The position numbers and the translations under genes were made by a program. A stretch of 64,000 bases of DNA from assembly GCA_020525365.1 (NCBI GenBank), contig JAIZOF010000001.1, forward strand, positions 1,351,159 to 1,415,158, in the 5' to 3' direction. The notes below the pieces were generated by a model. The model was not told the DNA's origin, did no database searches, and worked only from the letters and a program-made list of their open reading frames with translations. Below are positions 34,733-43,860 of this stretch, one piece after another. The first letter of the stretch is position 1. Every line of letters starts with the position of its first letter. Source of the stretch: Sulfurovum sp. GTDB lineage: Bacteria; Campylobacterota; Campylobacteria; Campylobacterales; Sulfurovaceae.

Positions 34733-35311
34733 TCAATTAGTCTTCAGTGTGCCATGCTCCAAAAGTTTTGCCGGCATAAAGAGCGGAGAGCGCTCATCAA
34801 TCAGTCTAAGTTTATTTTTTGCTCTTTTTTTGTCACCTGCTTTGATTGAGAGATATGCCTGCTCAAAATAAGATAAATCCTTATAGAACTTAGAACTAGT
34901 AGATTTTTGCTCAATTGCGTCTATGGAGTATTGGCTTATATCAGAGATAATCTCATTCTTGCTACCTGAAAGTACTTTAAGTGCGGCAATATCTTTTTTC
35001 TTTATTGCCTGAGAAAATTCAAAGAGCTCATAGAGCGCTGGATTTTTCTCTTTGAGTACCTTACGTGCTTCTGCATTATCTGCTTTTTGCTGCAGGGTCG
35101 ACAATGCCTTGTTTGCTGCTTCTAGTTTGGACCGATATATCGCATCCATCCCTGTTTTGATTGTAAAAATAAGAAGCAGCACAATCACTGTTCCCCAAAT
35201 CATTATTTTATATTTTTTATAGAATGACTCAAGTTTAAAGGCACTCTCGAGTATTTTCTCATCACTACTCAACTCTGTTTTCACATAATTGACATCATCT
35301 TTGATACTCAC
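34733..35311 (-). CDS. YfgM-like membrane-anchored protein
   Basis: 192 residues from GTG 35311 (GGAG six bases upstream); TTG 35326 would be a longer start. One membrane helix (IMIWGTVIVLLLIFTI, ~residues 37-52) is followed by a helical, TPR-like periplasmic domain. This topology and its position directly upstream of a BamB-like gene resemble the YfgM-BamB pair, linking translocon and outer-membrane assembly. The identity is an inference from context. Confidence 0.55.
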   Translation of the reverse strand: MSIKDDVNYVKTELSSDEKILESAFKLESFYKKYKIMIWGTVIVLLLIFTIKTGMDAIYRSKLEAANKALSTLQQKADNAEARKVLKEKNPALYELFEFSQAIKKKDIAALKVLSGSKNEIISDISQYSIDAIEQKSTSSKFYKDLSYFEQAYLSIKAGDKKRAKNKLRLIDERSPLFMPAKLLEHGTLKTN

Positions 35312-35340
35312 ATAGAACTCCTGCAATTTTACTTGGCAAT

Positions 35341-35346
35341 ATTATA
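35341..35346 (-). promoter_or_regulatory. -10 box TATAAT for yfgM-like/bamB-like/xerH
   Basis: Minus strand AAAGGGTATAATATTGCC, about 29 nt before the GTG at 35311. The box lies some 30 bp from the boundary of the anomalous inverted repeat. Confidence 0.45.
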
Positions 35347-35374
35347 CCCTTTGGAGTTAAAAATTAGCCCAAAT

Positions 35375-37665
35375 TTTGTGCAGGAGATATCACCTATCAG
35401 ATACGGGGCGAGATTTAAAAGTATTATCTTTCCTTATAGCTAAAATAGATAGTTACATTTTCTCAAAATGAAGAGAAAGGATAAAATGTGCCACAAGGGA
35501 ACCAAGAAAAGCCAATCATACAAAACTGGTTAGAGGTTATATTTTCCAGTTTAAACAGTTCCTTTCTCGAAGGACAAAATCGGTTGCAATGGAAGGAGAT
35601 ATTAACCAACATTTTTCGTTACATCAAAGGCACTTTCGTCTGTTCAATTTCCTGTTCCCCAAGAGATTCCCAATCTTGATAAGAGCTCAATCTCATTAAA
35701 AACAGGGTTTGGCTCTAGAAAGAGAGATTTATGCATTTGTAGTGATGATTTTGGTTTTGCTTTGGCTTGCTCAAGGCGTCCAAAGTCTGCCAGAGAGCCC
35801 GGTAGCTGGATAGGTGAAATAGAAATTCCTGAAGCAATCATGGAACATTGGGGTATTTTACCACCGATGGGGAAGATTAACCCAGGCGCGATGCAAGAGC
35901 TAATGAGTTTAGAGCGTGCTATTAAGCATAATAAGGGGAGATCAAGGAGACCACATCGTCTGACGCACTCTACTAAACTTCGTGACTATTTGGCAGATCG
36001 ATACACAAGTACATTTTTTCATAGTGGAGAAAGAGACTCTTTTGGTGCGTGGCGGTTCAATCATGCACTTAAAGCAACGGTAGTAGGGCGATCATCTGGT
36101 GGCTTTTTATGTTATCCCCAACATAATTTCTCATCTTAAAGAGAAAGGCAGCACTCTTAAGTAGCCGTTCGGAACTGATTTGGCGCTACTGCAGAAGCAG
36201 TTTCTGAAATATTTCATCAATGGGGAGCGCTTTCTCTCATTTTATCAACAAACCTACGATCGATTTGACCATTATCAAGCAAGGGTTAGTTTTGCCCGTA
36301 TGATGGAGTATAGTTTATTCTACCAAGCAAAGGCAAGCAAGTTATCTTGCACAGCTTTATTCACCCTGCCATTGAGAATCCTGTACCTGTTAGTATCGAT
36401 ATGTCCAAACCAATTTTTAATCCACAGGGGTGAATGCCGGAGGAAAGACTATGCATAATCAGTCCTCTCGGCAGTCTACATGAGTGAAAGTATCTACTGC
36501 CTTTTTAAGTGTGATGCAACACGTACAAAAGTGGGGCACTACAAAGAGTATTGAGGCTGTTATTGATGATCCGCAGTCGGTGAAGAATGACATCTCCACT
36601 TTTGCAGGGCGCATGCAGGAGTTTGCTAGACTTTTTTACCAAGAGTGATGCCATTGTTGGGGTTTGGTGAAATTGAGCTTGGAACAGACTCGGATGAAGC
36701 GGCATCACTCTTTCGTGTGATGCTTGAGACATTCAAAAATCGTGGTATCAGTTTGTAGTTACAGCCATCATAAACGTCTAGCCTCTTTGATGGCAAAGTA
36801 GTGATGACGTAGAACTGGTTGCCGCACTCTATGATGAAGGAAACAGCGTGTACCTACCTATACTTTTGCAGGGAGTATTGGAAGAGTTATGCATTTGAGA
36901 CAGCGCAGCTATGGGGTTCCTCCTGCCATTATACAGGAGGCAAAAAAGGATTTATGGTGGACAAAGAGAATCTCCGATCATAGAGAGATCTACCTCTTTA
37001 GAGCGAAATGCGACAAAGATTGGACGGAGTAGACCATGAACTTAAAATCATTGAAAAACAGAAGCAAAAGCTTCTTGATGAAAGCTTCCCTGAAAAGTAA
37101 CACCGAAAAACACTGGCAACACTGGAAATCGTTATAATGCTGCGACCAAAGGCGTGAAGTGCTTAAGGTCAAAAGAGCTTGGGTAGAAGGGGCACAGATT
37201 GCTCCAGCAGGGCACATAAGCGTAAACGGGTGTGAAGCTGGAAGAGGCAAAACTACAGGAGACTGAACCACTGAAAGTAGGAGATAACATCGAGTACCGA
37301 TCCCACAGGGGAACTGCTTGCTATTCGTAGTAAGATGCAGCCATTGAGGTGGATGGTCTGAAGATGCGCGCGTACCACTTAAGGAGCTTAAAAGCAACGA
37401 AGCGCGTAAGCCCAAAGTACCCAAAACCCAAAGGTAATGCACTATGTTGAAAAAGCGGAGCCTCTGTCTCATAATAACTGCTTGGGATGTATGCACAGTG
37501 AAGCCATTGAGACTGTTGACAAGTTTCTTTCTGATGCACTGGTGAACAACCTGAGTGAAGTGCAGATCATACATGGTACTGGCGGGGGTGTCTTGGCAAA
37601 GCTGGTGACTGATTACCTCAAACGGCATCCAAAGAGATACAGACGTTCTACCGTATGCCTGGAAA
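35375..37665 (+). repeat. left arm of 2.3-kb inverted repeat (murC tail + mutS2), error-rich
   Basis: Matches the reverse complement of about 47505-49795 along its whole length. It opens with the last codons of murC (GTGCAGGAGATATCACC in place of GTGCAGGAGATGTCACC), the murC-mutS2 spacer, then mutS2. Differences are mainly one- or two-base insertions and deletions with a few scrambled words, for example TACAAAACTGG for TACAAAAACTGG. The match stops at CCTGGAAA, where the two arms diverge. Confidence 0.9.
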
Positions 37666-37680
37666 TCTAGGCATTACGGT
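35488..37680 (+). pseudogene. mutS2: frameshifted second copy of mutS2
   Basis: Starts at the same GTG and ribosome site as the intact copy, then loses frame within ~30 codons and changes frame dozens of times. Landmarks still readable include SWIGEIEIPEAIME, LMSLERAIKHNKG, FNHALKATVVGRSSGG, and HGTGGGVLAKLVTDYLK near the end. Unlike the intact copy, it keeps the natural Smr C-terminus (RMPGN then LGITV). It cannot make protein as written. Either an unpolished duplicate in the assembly or a decayed real duplicate. Confidence 0.85.
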
Positions 37681-37847
37681 TGGTCTGGAGTCCTGGTTTC
37701 CAATTGGTGAGATAAATACTTGAGGGAGAATGAGGCACTCTCATGTGGCATTTAAATGAAGCCTTCACTCAGTTACACCTTAAAAGGCAAATTGAAGATC
37801 TATGCTGTCTCTATCGATATGCAGTATCGTATTAGTATAGAGTTAAA

Positions 37848-37970
37848 GCTGTAGATGATGGATATGGTCGATAGCGATTGCCTGACTTTTTTGAGAGATT
37901 TCTCGTTCTTTGGTTTCTAAGGTTTTTGAGAGAAGAGATCTTAGACATTCAACCGTCTGACCCCTAAAAG
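37848..37970 (+). repeat. dispersed repeat R1, tail of a transposase-like helix-turn-helix
   Basis: Contains GATTTCTCGTTCTTTGGTTT and ends in CAACCGTCTGACCCC. Allowing one or two frameshifts it reads roughly DGYSQIAIADFLEISRSLVS then KVLREEM, a helix-turn-helix as in IS200/REP-associated transposase relatives. Related copies lie at 39041, 46477 and 46653. Confidence 0.6.
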
Positions 37971-38241
37971 TTAGGTAATGATGGATACAGAATTTTGCTT
38001 ACCCCAAGAGATTATATTGCTAGACTCAACTATCACTCTTCTTAAATGCCACCCACAATGGTAAGGACAAGCATAAACTAAAAAGCTTAACACGTTTAGT
38101 TTGCCAGAATGAATTGAGCTGTTGGGTTTACCTCTTTTTTGGTGGGGTAGAGGTGTTGGAAGTCACCACAGCTGTCGGTGCAGAAGCAACCTGTTATCTT
38201 GTTAAGCTCCTCTTCATGGATTCTCTAGGCGTTCTTCTTTT

Positions 38242-38430
38242 TAAAACCTTTTTTTTATATGCTCTATGTGGTTTTCTAACTCTTTGAGTGAGTTGACGTT
38301 GTAGTAGTCTAAAATCTCCTCGTTACTTAACTCTGAAAGGTGCGTGGCGAGTGTGTTTGATGGTGGTGAAGATTTTGTTTTGGTTGTTGATGCTTCTCTT
38401 AATGGATTTGAGCGATTTTTTTAGGTTCAT
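38242..38430 (-). CDS. possible small helical protein (one frameshift)
   Basis: ATG at 38430, then MNLKKSLKSIKRSINNQNK; after one apparent base insertion near codon 30 it continues HLSELSNEEILDYYNVNSLK and ELENHIEHIKKRF to a stop near 38242, about 63 residues. Minus-strand TATAAT at 38439-38444 is 8 nt from the ATG. No family recognised; may be part of a mobile element. Confidence 0.35.
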
Positions 38431-38559
38431 AGCTTTTTATTATAGCATTAGAACTTATTTATTATGGTTAAGGCACTTAAGGTTGTGTTGATTCCACTCC
38501 TTACAGGGGTCAGACGTTAAATAACCACTAAATTCCATATAACTCCAAAAGGAACAGCA

Positions 38560-38850
38560 ATGCCAAGAGAAAACCAAGAATTGACCTAGCAGGGTATCAT
38601 CATTTGACCAAACCATTTTCATCTGCTTATAGAGACAGAGATGGAAAACCTCTCTTCCTTTATGGTATATAAATAAAAAGCTAGACTTCTTATCCGAAAA
38701 ACGTTTAGTAGGCTACAGATAAAGAAAATTTTACTCATGCCAAACTTGTCTCTGAGTACCAAGTCTAAGAACAAATTTTACCTTACTTATTTACCTATAA
38801 AAAGTATAAACATTTAGGCGTACATAACTACAAAGCTCTTTAGATGGTGG
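38560..38850 (+). pseudogene. transposase N-terminal fragment (REP-associated/IS200-like)
   Basis: ATG 38560 after GGAAC. With one base restored the start reads MPRKPRIDLAGYHH, the typical beginning of REP-associated tyrosine transposases. Frame is then lost. Near 38787-38850 it reads TYKKYKHLGVHNYKAL, a sequence repeated at 46600-46660 immediately before repeat R4. So this is probably a scrambled or deleted transposase whose C-terminal tail survives elsewhere. Confidence 0.45.
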
Positions 38851-39040
38851 TGTATTCTCTCCGATGAAAATGTTGATTCACAAAATTCATAGAGGCTTGA
38901 GTAAGTCGTTGAAATTGAAATGGTGGATGACTATTTGGACAGAGATAAAAGAGAAAAATAATAATTCCAGACCCCACACACCATTAAATCAGGGAAGAAG
39001 TGTGAGGTAATTTTTTCAGCGTCACAGGCCCTAAAGTTTT

Positions 39041-39096
39041 GGTTTCTAAGGTTTTTGAGAGAAGAGATGTAGACATTCAACGTCTGACCCTAAGAG
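39041..39096 (+). repeat. dispersed repeat R2 (partial)
   Basis: Carries only the last part of the R repeat, from GGTTTCTAAGG to ACATTCAACGTCTGACCC. Confidence 0.55.
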
Positions 39097-39188
39097 TTGG
39101 CTGTTTGGGTTTTGTATTGAGTTTGACTTGGTTTCTTTGAGTTGGTGGGCTTAAATAGTAGTTTCTTTGTAAGTCCTTAGCTATAAAC

Positions 39189-39430
39189 TATTACCAAAGG
39201 CACAGCAAGATGGATATATATTACAACTTTGGCAAGAGTTTGGAAGCAGGGGTAACAGCAGATGCAAAATATGCAAAAATATAGATAGAATTCCTCCACT
39301 ATTACACTAGCCTTTGTAAGAGTAGGCATAGTTGGAACAAGTATAATATCTCAAGAAAGAAGATATTTTTCAAATCAATGGTAAAATAAGAAAATGGTTC
39401 TGTGAAGGTATGGGGAGTGATAAAATAAGC
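39189..39430 (+). pseudogene. HD-domain hydrolase C-terminal remnant
   Basis: Reads LPKAQQDGYILQLWQEFE then AGVTADAKYAKNIDRIPPLL with at least one frameshift. The order LWxEFExGxTxDAKxAKxIDRxPPLL is the C-terminal helix pair of YfbR/HDDC2-like HD phosphohydrolases (5'-nucleotidases). A later frame gives EDIFQINGKIRKW. The N-terminal half with the HD metal site is missing. Confidence 0.55.
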
Positions 39431-39539
39431 ATTGACTTCAAGGCTTTTACTGCTGGGATTTTGGAAATAGATGATATCTCATTATTTTCCTCATTTTGTT
39501 TTGCGATACTACATATATAAAATGAATTTAAGGATAATA

Positions 39540-41298
39540 ATGAAACTCAAATGTAAAACAATCAAAAAAATACCTCTCATCGCATCATTGGCACTTTTTG
39601 GTGGGGTGTACTTCTACACCTGGAACAGAAACTGTTTCATCTAAGGAAGCAGATAAATATGCCTATGTAAAAGAGTATATGCGGAATTTGGTACATCAAG
39701 AGCAGATGAACGATAAAGAGACCTTGTAGGGCTTTCCGGTTTGCGCTAGTAGATGAGTAAGTCACAGTCAGAGGGCTTTGGCTATGCCGACAAAGAAAAA
39801 GGTATCAAGGCAACACTTGCAGACCCGCGCTATCATTGCTGGATCCATTACCAAACTTTTTACCGATATGGCTGTGATGAAGTTGGTAGAGAAGGGGTAA
39901 GATGGATATAGATAAACCTTTTTTAAGACCTATCTGCCAGAGTTTAGTATCAAGAGTCGTTTTACTGGTTCTACCGATAATATTACGCCACGAAATATTA
40001 TGACGCATCATTCAAAGACACCGGGGGTTGGGGTAACTCACGATTTGGGAATAATCCATTGCCTTTTTAAAGCGTATGTGTATAAGATTCAAAATGAGTA
40101 TGTGGCATATGCACCCAATACTATGAGTTATTCTAATCTAGCTTTGACATTGTTGGGACATAGTGTAGAAAAAGTAAGTGGTATGGCATATGTAAGGAAG
40201 TATGTAGATAAAATACTATTTTCACCTATGGAGATGAATCATGCTGATTTAAAGATGGTACTCTCTGGTGATAATGAATCAAAAGTTATGAAGAAAGAAA
40301 AGAGAAGATAGAATATGCTGATGGTTTTAATACACTGCTGGGCATTAAATATTTCTGTTACAGAACTTGCATTTTAGCTATGATGATAAATGCTATTAAT
40401 TTTATATAAAATCATAGAATTCTTACAATCTTCTACGTTACATAAGATGTTTACCGTACAAAATAAAAATGTTAAATTGGATATAGGGAAAGAGATAGGC
40501 TTGGGAATTATTTTATAGATAGTACATTATTAGGTAAAAGATAAAGTCTATCATCATGGGTGGTGCTATTGATATCCCAAAATGCTTTCTTTTGCGTAAG
40601 CCCACATGAAATAAGCTTGGTGTAGTAGTGATGTCAAACAATGCAGGAAGAGATGCTGAGGATGTTACTTGGAAAAATTACTGCAAAAACATGGGAATGA
40701 AACAGCTAAAAAAGTCAAAAGAAAAACATTCAGTCACGCATGCATCTGAGGATTTCCTCCTGGTGTATATGCTACGGTAGTAGGGAGGGCTACTTTCTGA
40801 AAATTCAAATAATGACTATATACCTGCCTATACAGATGATGGTACATTCAAGCTGTATAAAACAAAAGATAATCTCTATAAATTAAAGTACAGAGCTTTT
40901 ACAGGATTACTTCCAATAAGTAATGATGAGCTTGATGAGGTTGAGCTTTATACCGATGAGATAGAGGACATCATGTCATCATTGCATTCTGGAAAGGAAA
41001 TAAGTTTATAGCAGGAGTGAAAGTAGAAAAACCAAAGTATATACCACAGTGCATGGAAAAATGTTGGTTACTATAAAGTGTTGAATAATTTGAGTAGAAG
41101 GTGGAAAACAAAAGATGTGGTGTTTAATTATGAAAATGGCTATACACTTATTAAAGTTATATATTCTTCAGGCAAAAAACAAACATACATTCCTAAGACC
41201 TAACGATGCAAGCTATTATAGAAGTTAGGAAGAGTATGCAGGAATATTTATATGAAGATGGTGTTTCAATGCTCAAAGTTACGATTTAAAAAATAGAA
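39540..41298 (+). pseudogene. frameshifted serine-hydrolase (beta-lactamase-fold) lipoprotein, paralog A
   Basis: ATG 39540 after AAGGATAAT. N-terminus MKLKCKTIKKIPLIASLAL with a lipobox, then many frameshifts. It is a diverged paralog, not a copy, of the intact gene at 43850-45625: real substitutions are spread throughout in addition to indels. The catalytic SxxK reads GSITKLFTDM, the canonical form, whereas the intact paralog has SITE. The YSN motif (SYSNLALTLLGHS) is readable in an open stretch at 40000-40311. Confidence 0.75.
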
Positions 41299-41309
41299 GG
41301 AGAAAACAA

Positions 41310-41470
41310 TGATAAATAAAAGATTAATACTATTAAGTCTAGTCGATACCTCTCCTACTTAATACAGAGAATATCTACTACTAGAGACCTATGAAGTTGA
41401 TGCTCCAAGGCAGGGAGTAGTGGTGCAGTAGATGGTGTGCATGATTTGACCAATATAGAGGCATACCTAA
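41310..41470 (+). pseudogene. exported-protein fragment, unknown
   Basis: ATG 41310 after AAGGAG, beginning MINKRLILLSLV like a signal peptide, then after frameshifts LETYEVDAPRQGV and AVDGVHD. Looks like the first strands of a secreted beta-propeller, but it is too short to name. Confidence 0.25.
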
Positions 41471-41593
41471 GCTGTACTAGCCAACGCTAACTTTACATCT
41501 ATTATTTTAGCATGGAAATATTGGGAATTTATGCATATCAAAATTGATACAATACACCAAATAGTGTATAATGAGAGACAAAAAGGGGCATTG

Positions 41594-42405
41594 ATGTCGA
41601 AGGTTCATATTCAGGCAAAGAGAACGATGAAAAAGCATATTGAGAAAAAAGGTGATGAATGTCTAAGCCTTATCTTTGCCTATGGTATTTTGCCTACACT
41701 GTCATCGGACTCATCAGACAGAAGTTTGGTTCATTTTCACATCAGTGACTGGGGTGTGACAGCACGGGATGTCAATATGCTACAACAGGTCAGTACGGCT
41801 GTTGCGTTGGCAGTGGATGTAGGGCTCATTGTGCTGTTTGGCCTGCAGCATTCAGGGATGGCGCGCCGAGGTTTAAGCGATTTGTGACCCGTTTTATTCC
41901 AGAAGTGAGTGAACAGAAGCACCTATGTGCTGCTCTCGGGACTTGTCTTCATTGTGATGTGCCTTTTCTATCAGCCCATTGGCGGCTATGTGTGGAGGGT
42001 GGAGAGTGAATTGCACTCTATTGGATTTGTCGCAAGCAGGCTTTGTCGGTGGATGGGTGCTTTCGGTGTATGCGAGTTTCATCATCAACCATTTTTGAGC
42101 TTTTCGGTTTTGCAACGAGATCTATCATCATGTGACAGGCAAACGCCAAAGCCATTGTCTTCAAGAGAAACAGCTCTACCGTTACATCCGCCATCCTATT
42201 CAGCTTGGGGTGCTGCTGGGTATGTGGCTGACACCGGTGATGAGCTACGGACACCTGCTACTTGCCAAATCGGGTTTACAGTCTATCTTCATTGGACTAT
42301 GCGCTGAAGAAAGATCTGGTGCGTGAACTTGGTAAAGAGTATCGATGCGTACAAAAGAAAGTAGGGATGATGTTCCCCAAAAAGAGAAAAATAATAAAGA
42401 CCATA
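41594..42405 (+). pseudogene. NnrU/isoprenylcysteine-methyltransferase-like membrane protein, frameshifted
   Basis: Readable pieces in order: VALAVDVGLIVLFGLQHSGM, TYVLLSGLVFIVMCLFYQPI, GGYVWRVE, KEKQLYRYIRHPIQLG-like (QEKQLYRYIRHPIQLGVLLG), MWLTPVMSYGHLLLA, then EKDLVRELGKEY and KKVGMMFPK. The LFGLQHS and YRYIRHPIQLG motifs are those of the NnrU/ICMT family. At least four frame changes break it. AAAGGGGC precedes the ATG at 41594 and a TATAAT lies near 41567. Confidence 0.65.
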
Positions 42406-42585
42406 CAGTACCAGACAGAAAAGATTGCTCCTTCCAAGTCGTATGTATTGGGCGAAACTATGTTGAGCACATCGAGGAAACTTAGCAATGGGAATACCTG
42501 AAAATATGGTGGTGCTCAACAAACCCGCTCCGCCGTAACCGATACCTTCGTTGTTTTGGAGAAGAGACTCGTTTTTGAGGGAAAT

Positions 42586-43169
42586 ATGAAAAAGTATTTA
42601 AAATTGAAGATAAAAACATTATAAACCCAGTGTATTTGATAAAGCAGAGTATGGTACATTGGCTCTTAGTTATAATGATGAACCTTATGCATTGGCTGTA
42701 AACTTTGTACATAGAGAGTCTATCTATTTTCATGTGGGCATTAAACAATAAAGATGAAGATTTTGGCTAAAATCCAAAAGTTAGTTTTCTGTAGTAGAGG
42801 GATTACTCTATTATAGATTCTTACTTTGGATTCTCGTGGTTTAGCCTGTCAGCTACACACTTTTTAAGTCGGTGAGTATAGATGGGGTTGCTGGAAGTCA
42901 TTGAGAACCAAGAGAAAGCCCTCATGTTTGAAGCCATGATGAAAAAGCTCCAACCCTCTGGTGGATGCAAATCTTTTTCTGATGAAGCATGCAATAAAGC
43001 ACTTAAAACCACAGCTGTGGTAAAGATAGTACCCTCAACCATCTCTTGCAAATTCAAGTTTGGACAGCATCTTGATACTGAACGATTTGAGATGATAGTG
43101 AAGCACTTACAAGAGCGAGGTAGTGAGGTTGATTTGGCTACGGTGGAGATGATGAGAGAGCTTCGGTAG
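42586..43169 (+). pseudogene. pyridoxamine-phosphate-oxidase-like flavoprotein, frameshifted
   Basis: ATG 42586 after GAGGG. With small indels corrected it reads IEDKNIINPVFDKAEYGTLA, LSYNDEPYALAVNF, ESIYFHVG, SVSIDGVA, then an intact run from 42882: EVIENQEKALMFEAMMKKLQ to the end at 43169. The pattern fits the PNPOx-like FMN-binding split-barrel family (Pyridox_ox_2 type). The N-terminal half has several frameshifts; the C-terminal 95 codons are clean. Confidence 0.6.
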
Positions 43170-43284
43170 GGGTGAAAAAGAGTAACTATAATGAGGTGTA
43201 ATGTTTTTGGGTAGAATATCATAAGCTACTAGACAGATAGAGGATAGCAAGAACGATATTGTAACTTTTTAAATTAGAGATAAA

Positions 43285-43860
43285 TAGAAGTTTTTGTTTG
43301 TAGTGATTTTGATTGCTAGTTTAAATGCATTAGATTTTAGAGTAGGTGGTGGAACATATGATACAAAACTAAGATTTTAAATTTTATAGATCATGATACA
43401 TCCTTTGATGCAGAAGTTTTTATCTATCTCTGCCAAAATCAAAACTAAGAAAGTATCAATGAGAAGATATTTTACTTTTGATGCAGAGATATCATATCTC
43501 AGATAGTAAAGAGAAAAACTCCAATTTGCAAATGTGTGCAAATTATCAATTTCCACTATTTGGAAGTTTTAATGATAGATTAAATAATATGATAGATATG
43601 ATTTCCAATAGATGGTGATTATGAGAGTTTTGGTGGAGACTTTTAATATAGGTTTTAGGTTGTGATTTACTTACAGATAAAGATAAAGCTATTTTGCGTT
43701 AGCTATCAATACAAGGGGGCGACACTTCCAAATATTAGTGCAAAAATATTAGTCATAAAATAGATGTTGCATATGATGATAGAGTTGATAAGTGGGATAT
43801 GAATATTTACACTTACAAATAGGTCCATCATTTAGGTCAAAATATAGTTTTAATGAAATA
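43285..43860 (+). pseudogene. outer-membrane beta-barrel-like protein, frameshifted
   Basis: Begins with a signal-like VVILIASLNALDFRVGGGTYD. Further on, after frameshifts, it reads QFPLFGSFNDRLNN, DYESFGVD-like text, LPNISAKILVHKIDVAYDD and KWDMNIYTY. Alternating strands and glycine turns suggest an exported barrel. No family named. Its 3' end runs into the intact gene on the other strand. Confidence 0.4.

Larger units (their letters stand above)
37681..38559. other. disrupted intergenic-like region after mutS2 copy
   Basis: Apart from R1 (37848-37970) and a possible small minus-strand gene (38242-38430) I see no coherent gene. Short plus-strand frames (GNDGYRILLTPRDYIARLNY at ~37972-38040) are open but unrecognised. 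AGGGGTCAGACGTTAA at about 38505 is the reverse complement of the end motif of the R repeats. Confidence 0.4.

Noticed and set aside
36990..37628. 212-codon minus-strand open frame
   Set aside because: It is antisense to the frameshifted mutS2 copy; its text has no protein-like conservation.
39540..41298. Interpretation as an identical second copy of the intact serine-hydrolase gene
   Set aside because: Unlike the mutS2 arms, it differs by many true substitutions, so it is a diverged paralog.
41894..42254. Minus-strand frames overlapping the NnrU-like gene
   Set aside because: The plus strand gives family motifs in order (LFGLQHS, YRYIRHPIQLG) despite frameshifts.
42821..43222. 133-codon minus-strand open frame
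   Set aside because: Antisense to the clean part of the PNPOx-like gene, whose plus-strand translation makes sense.
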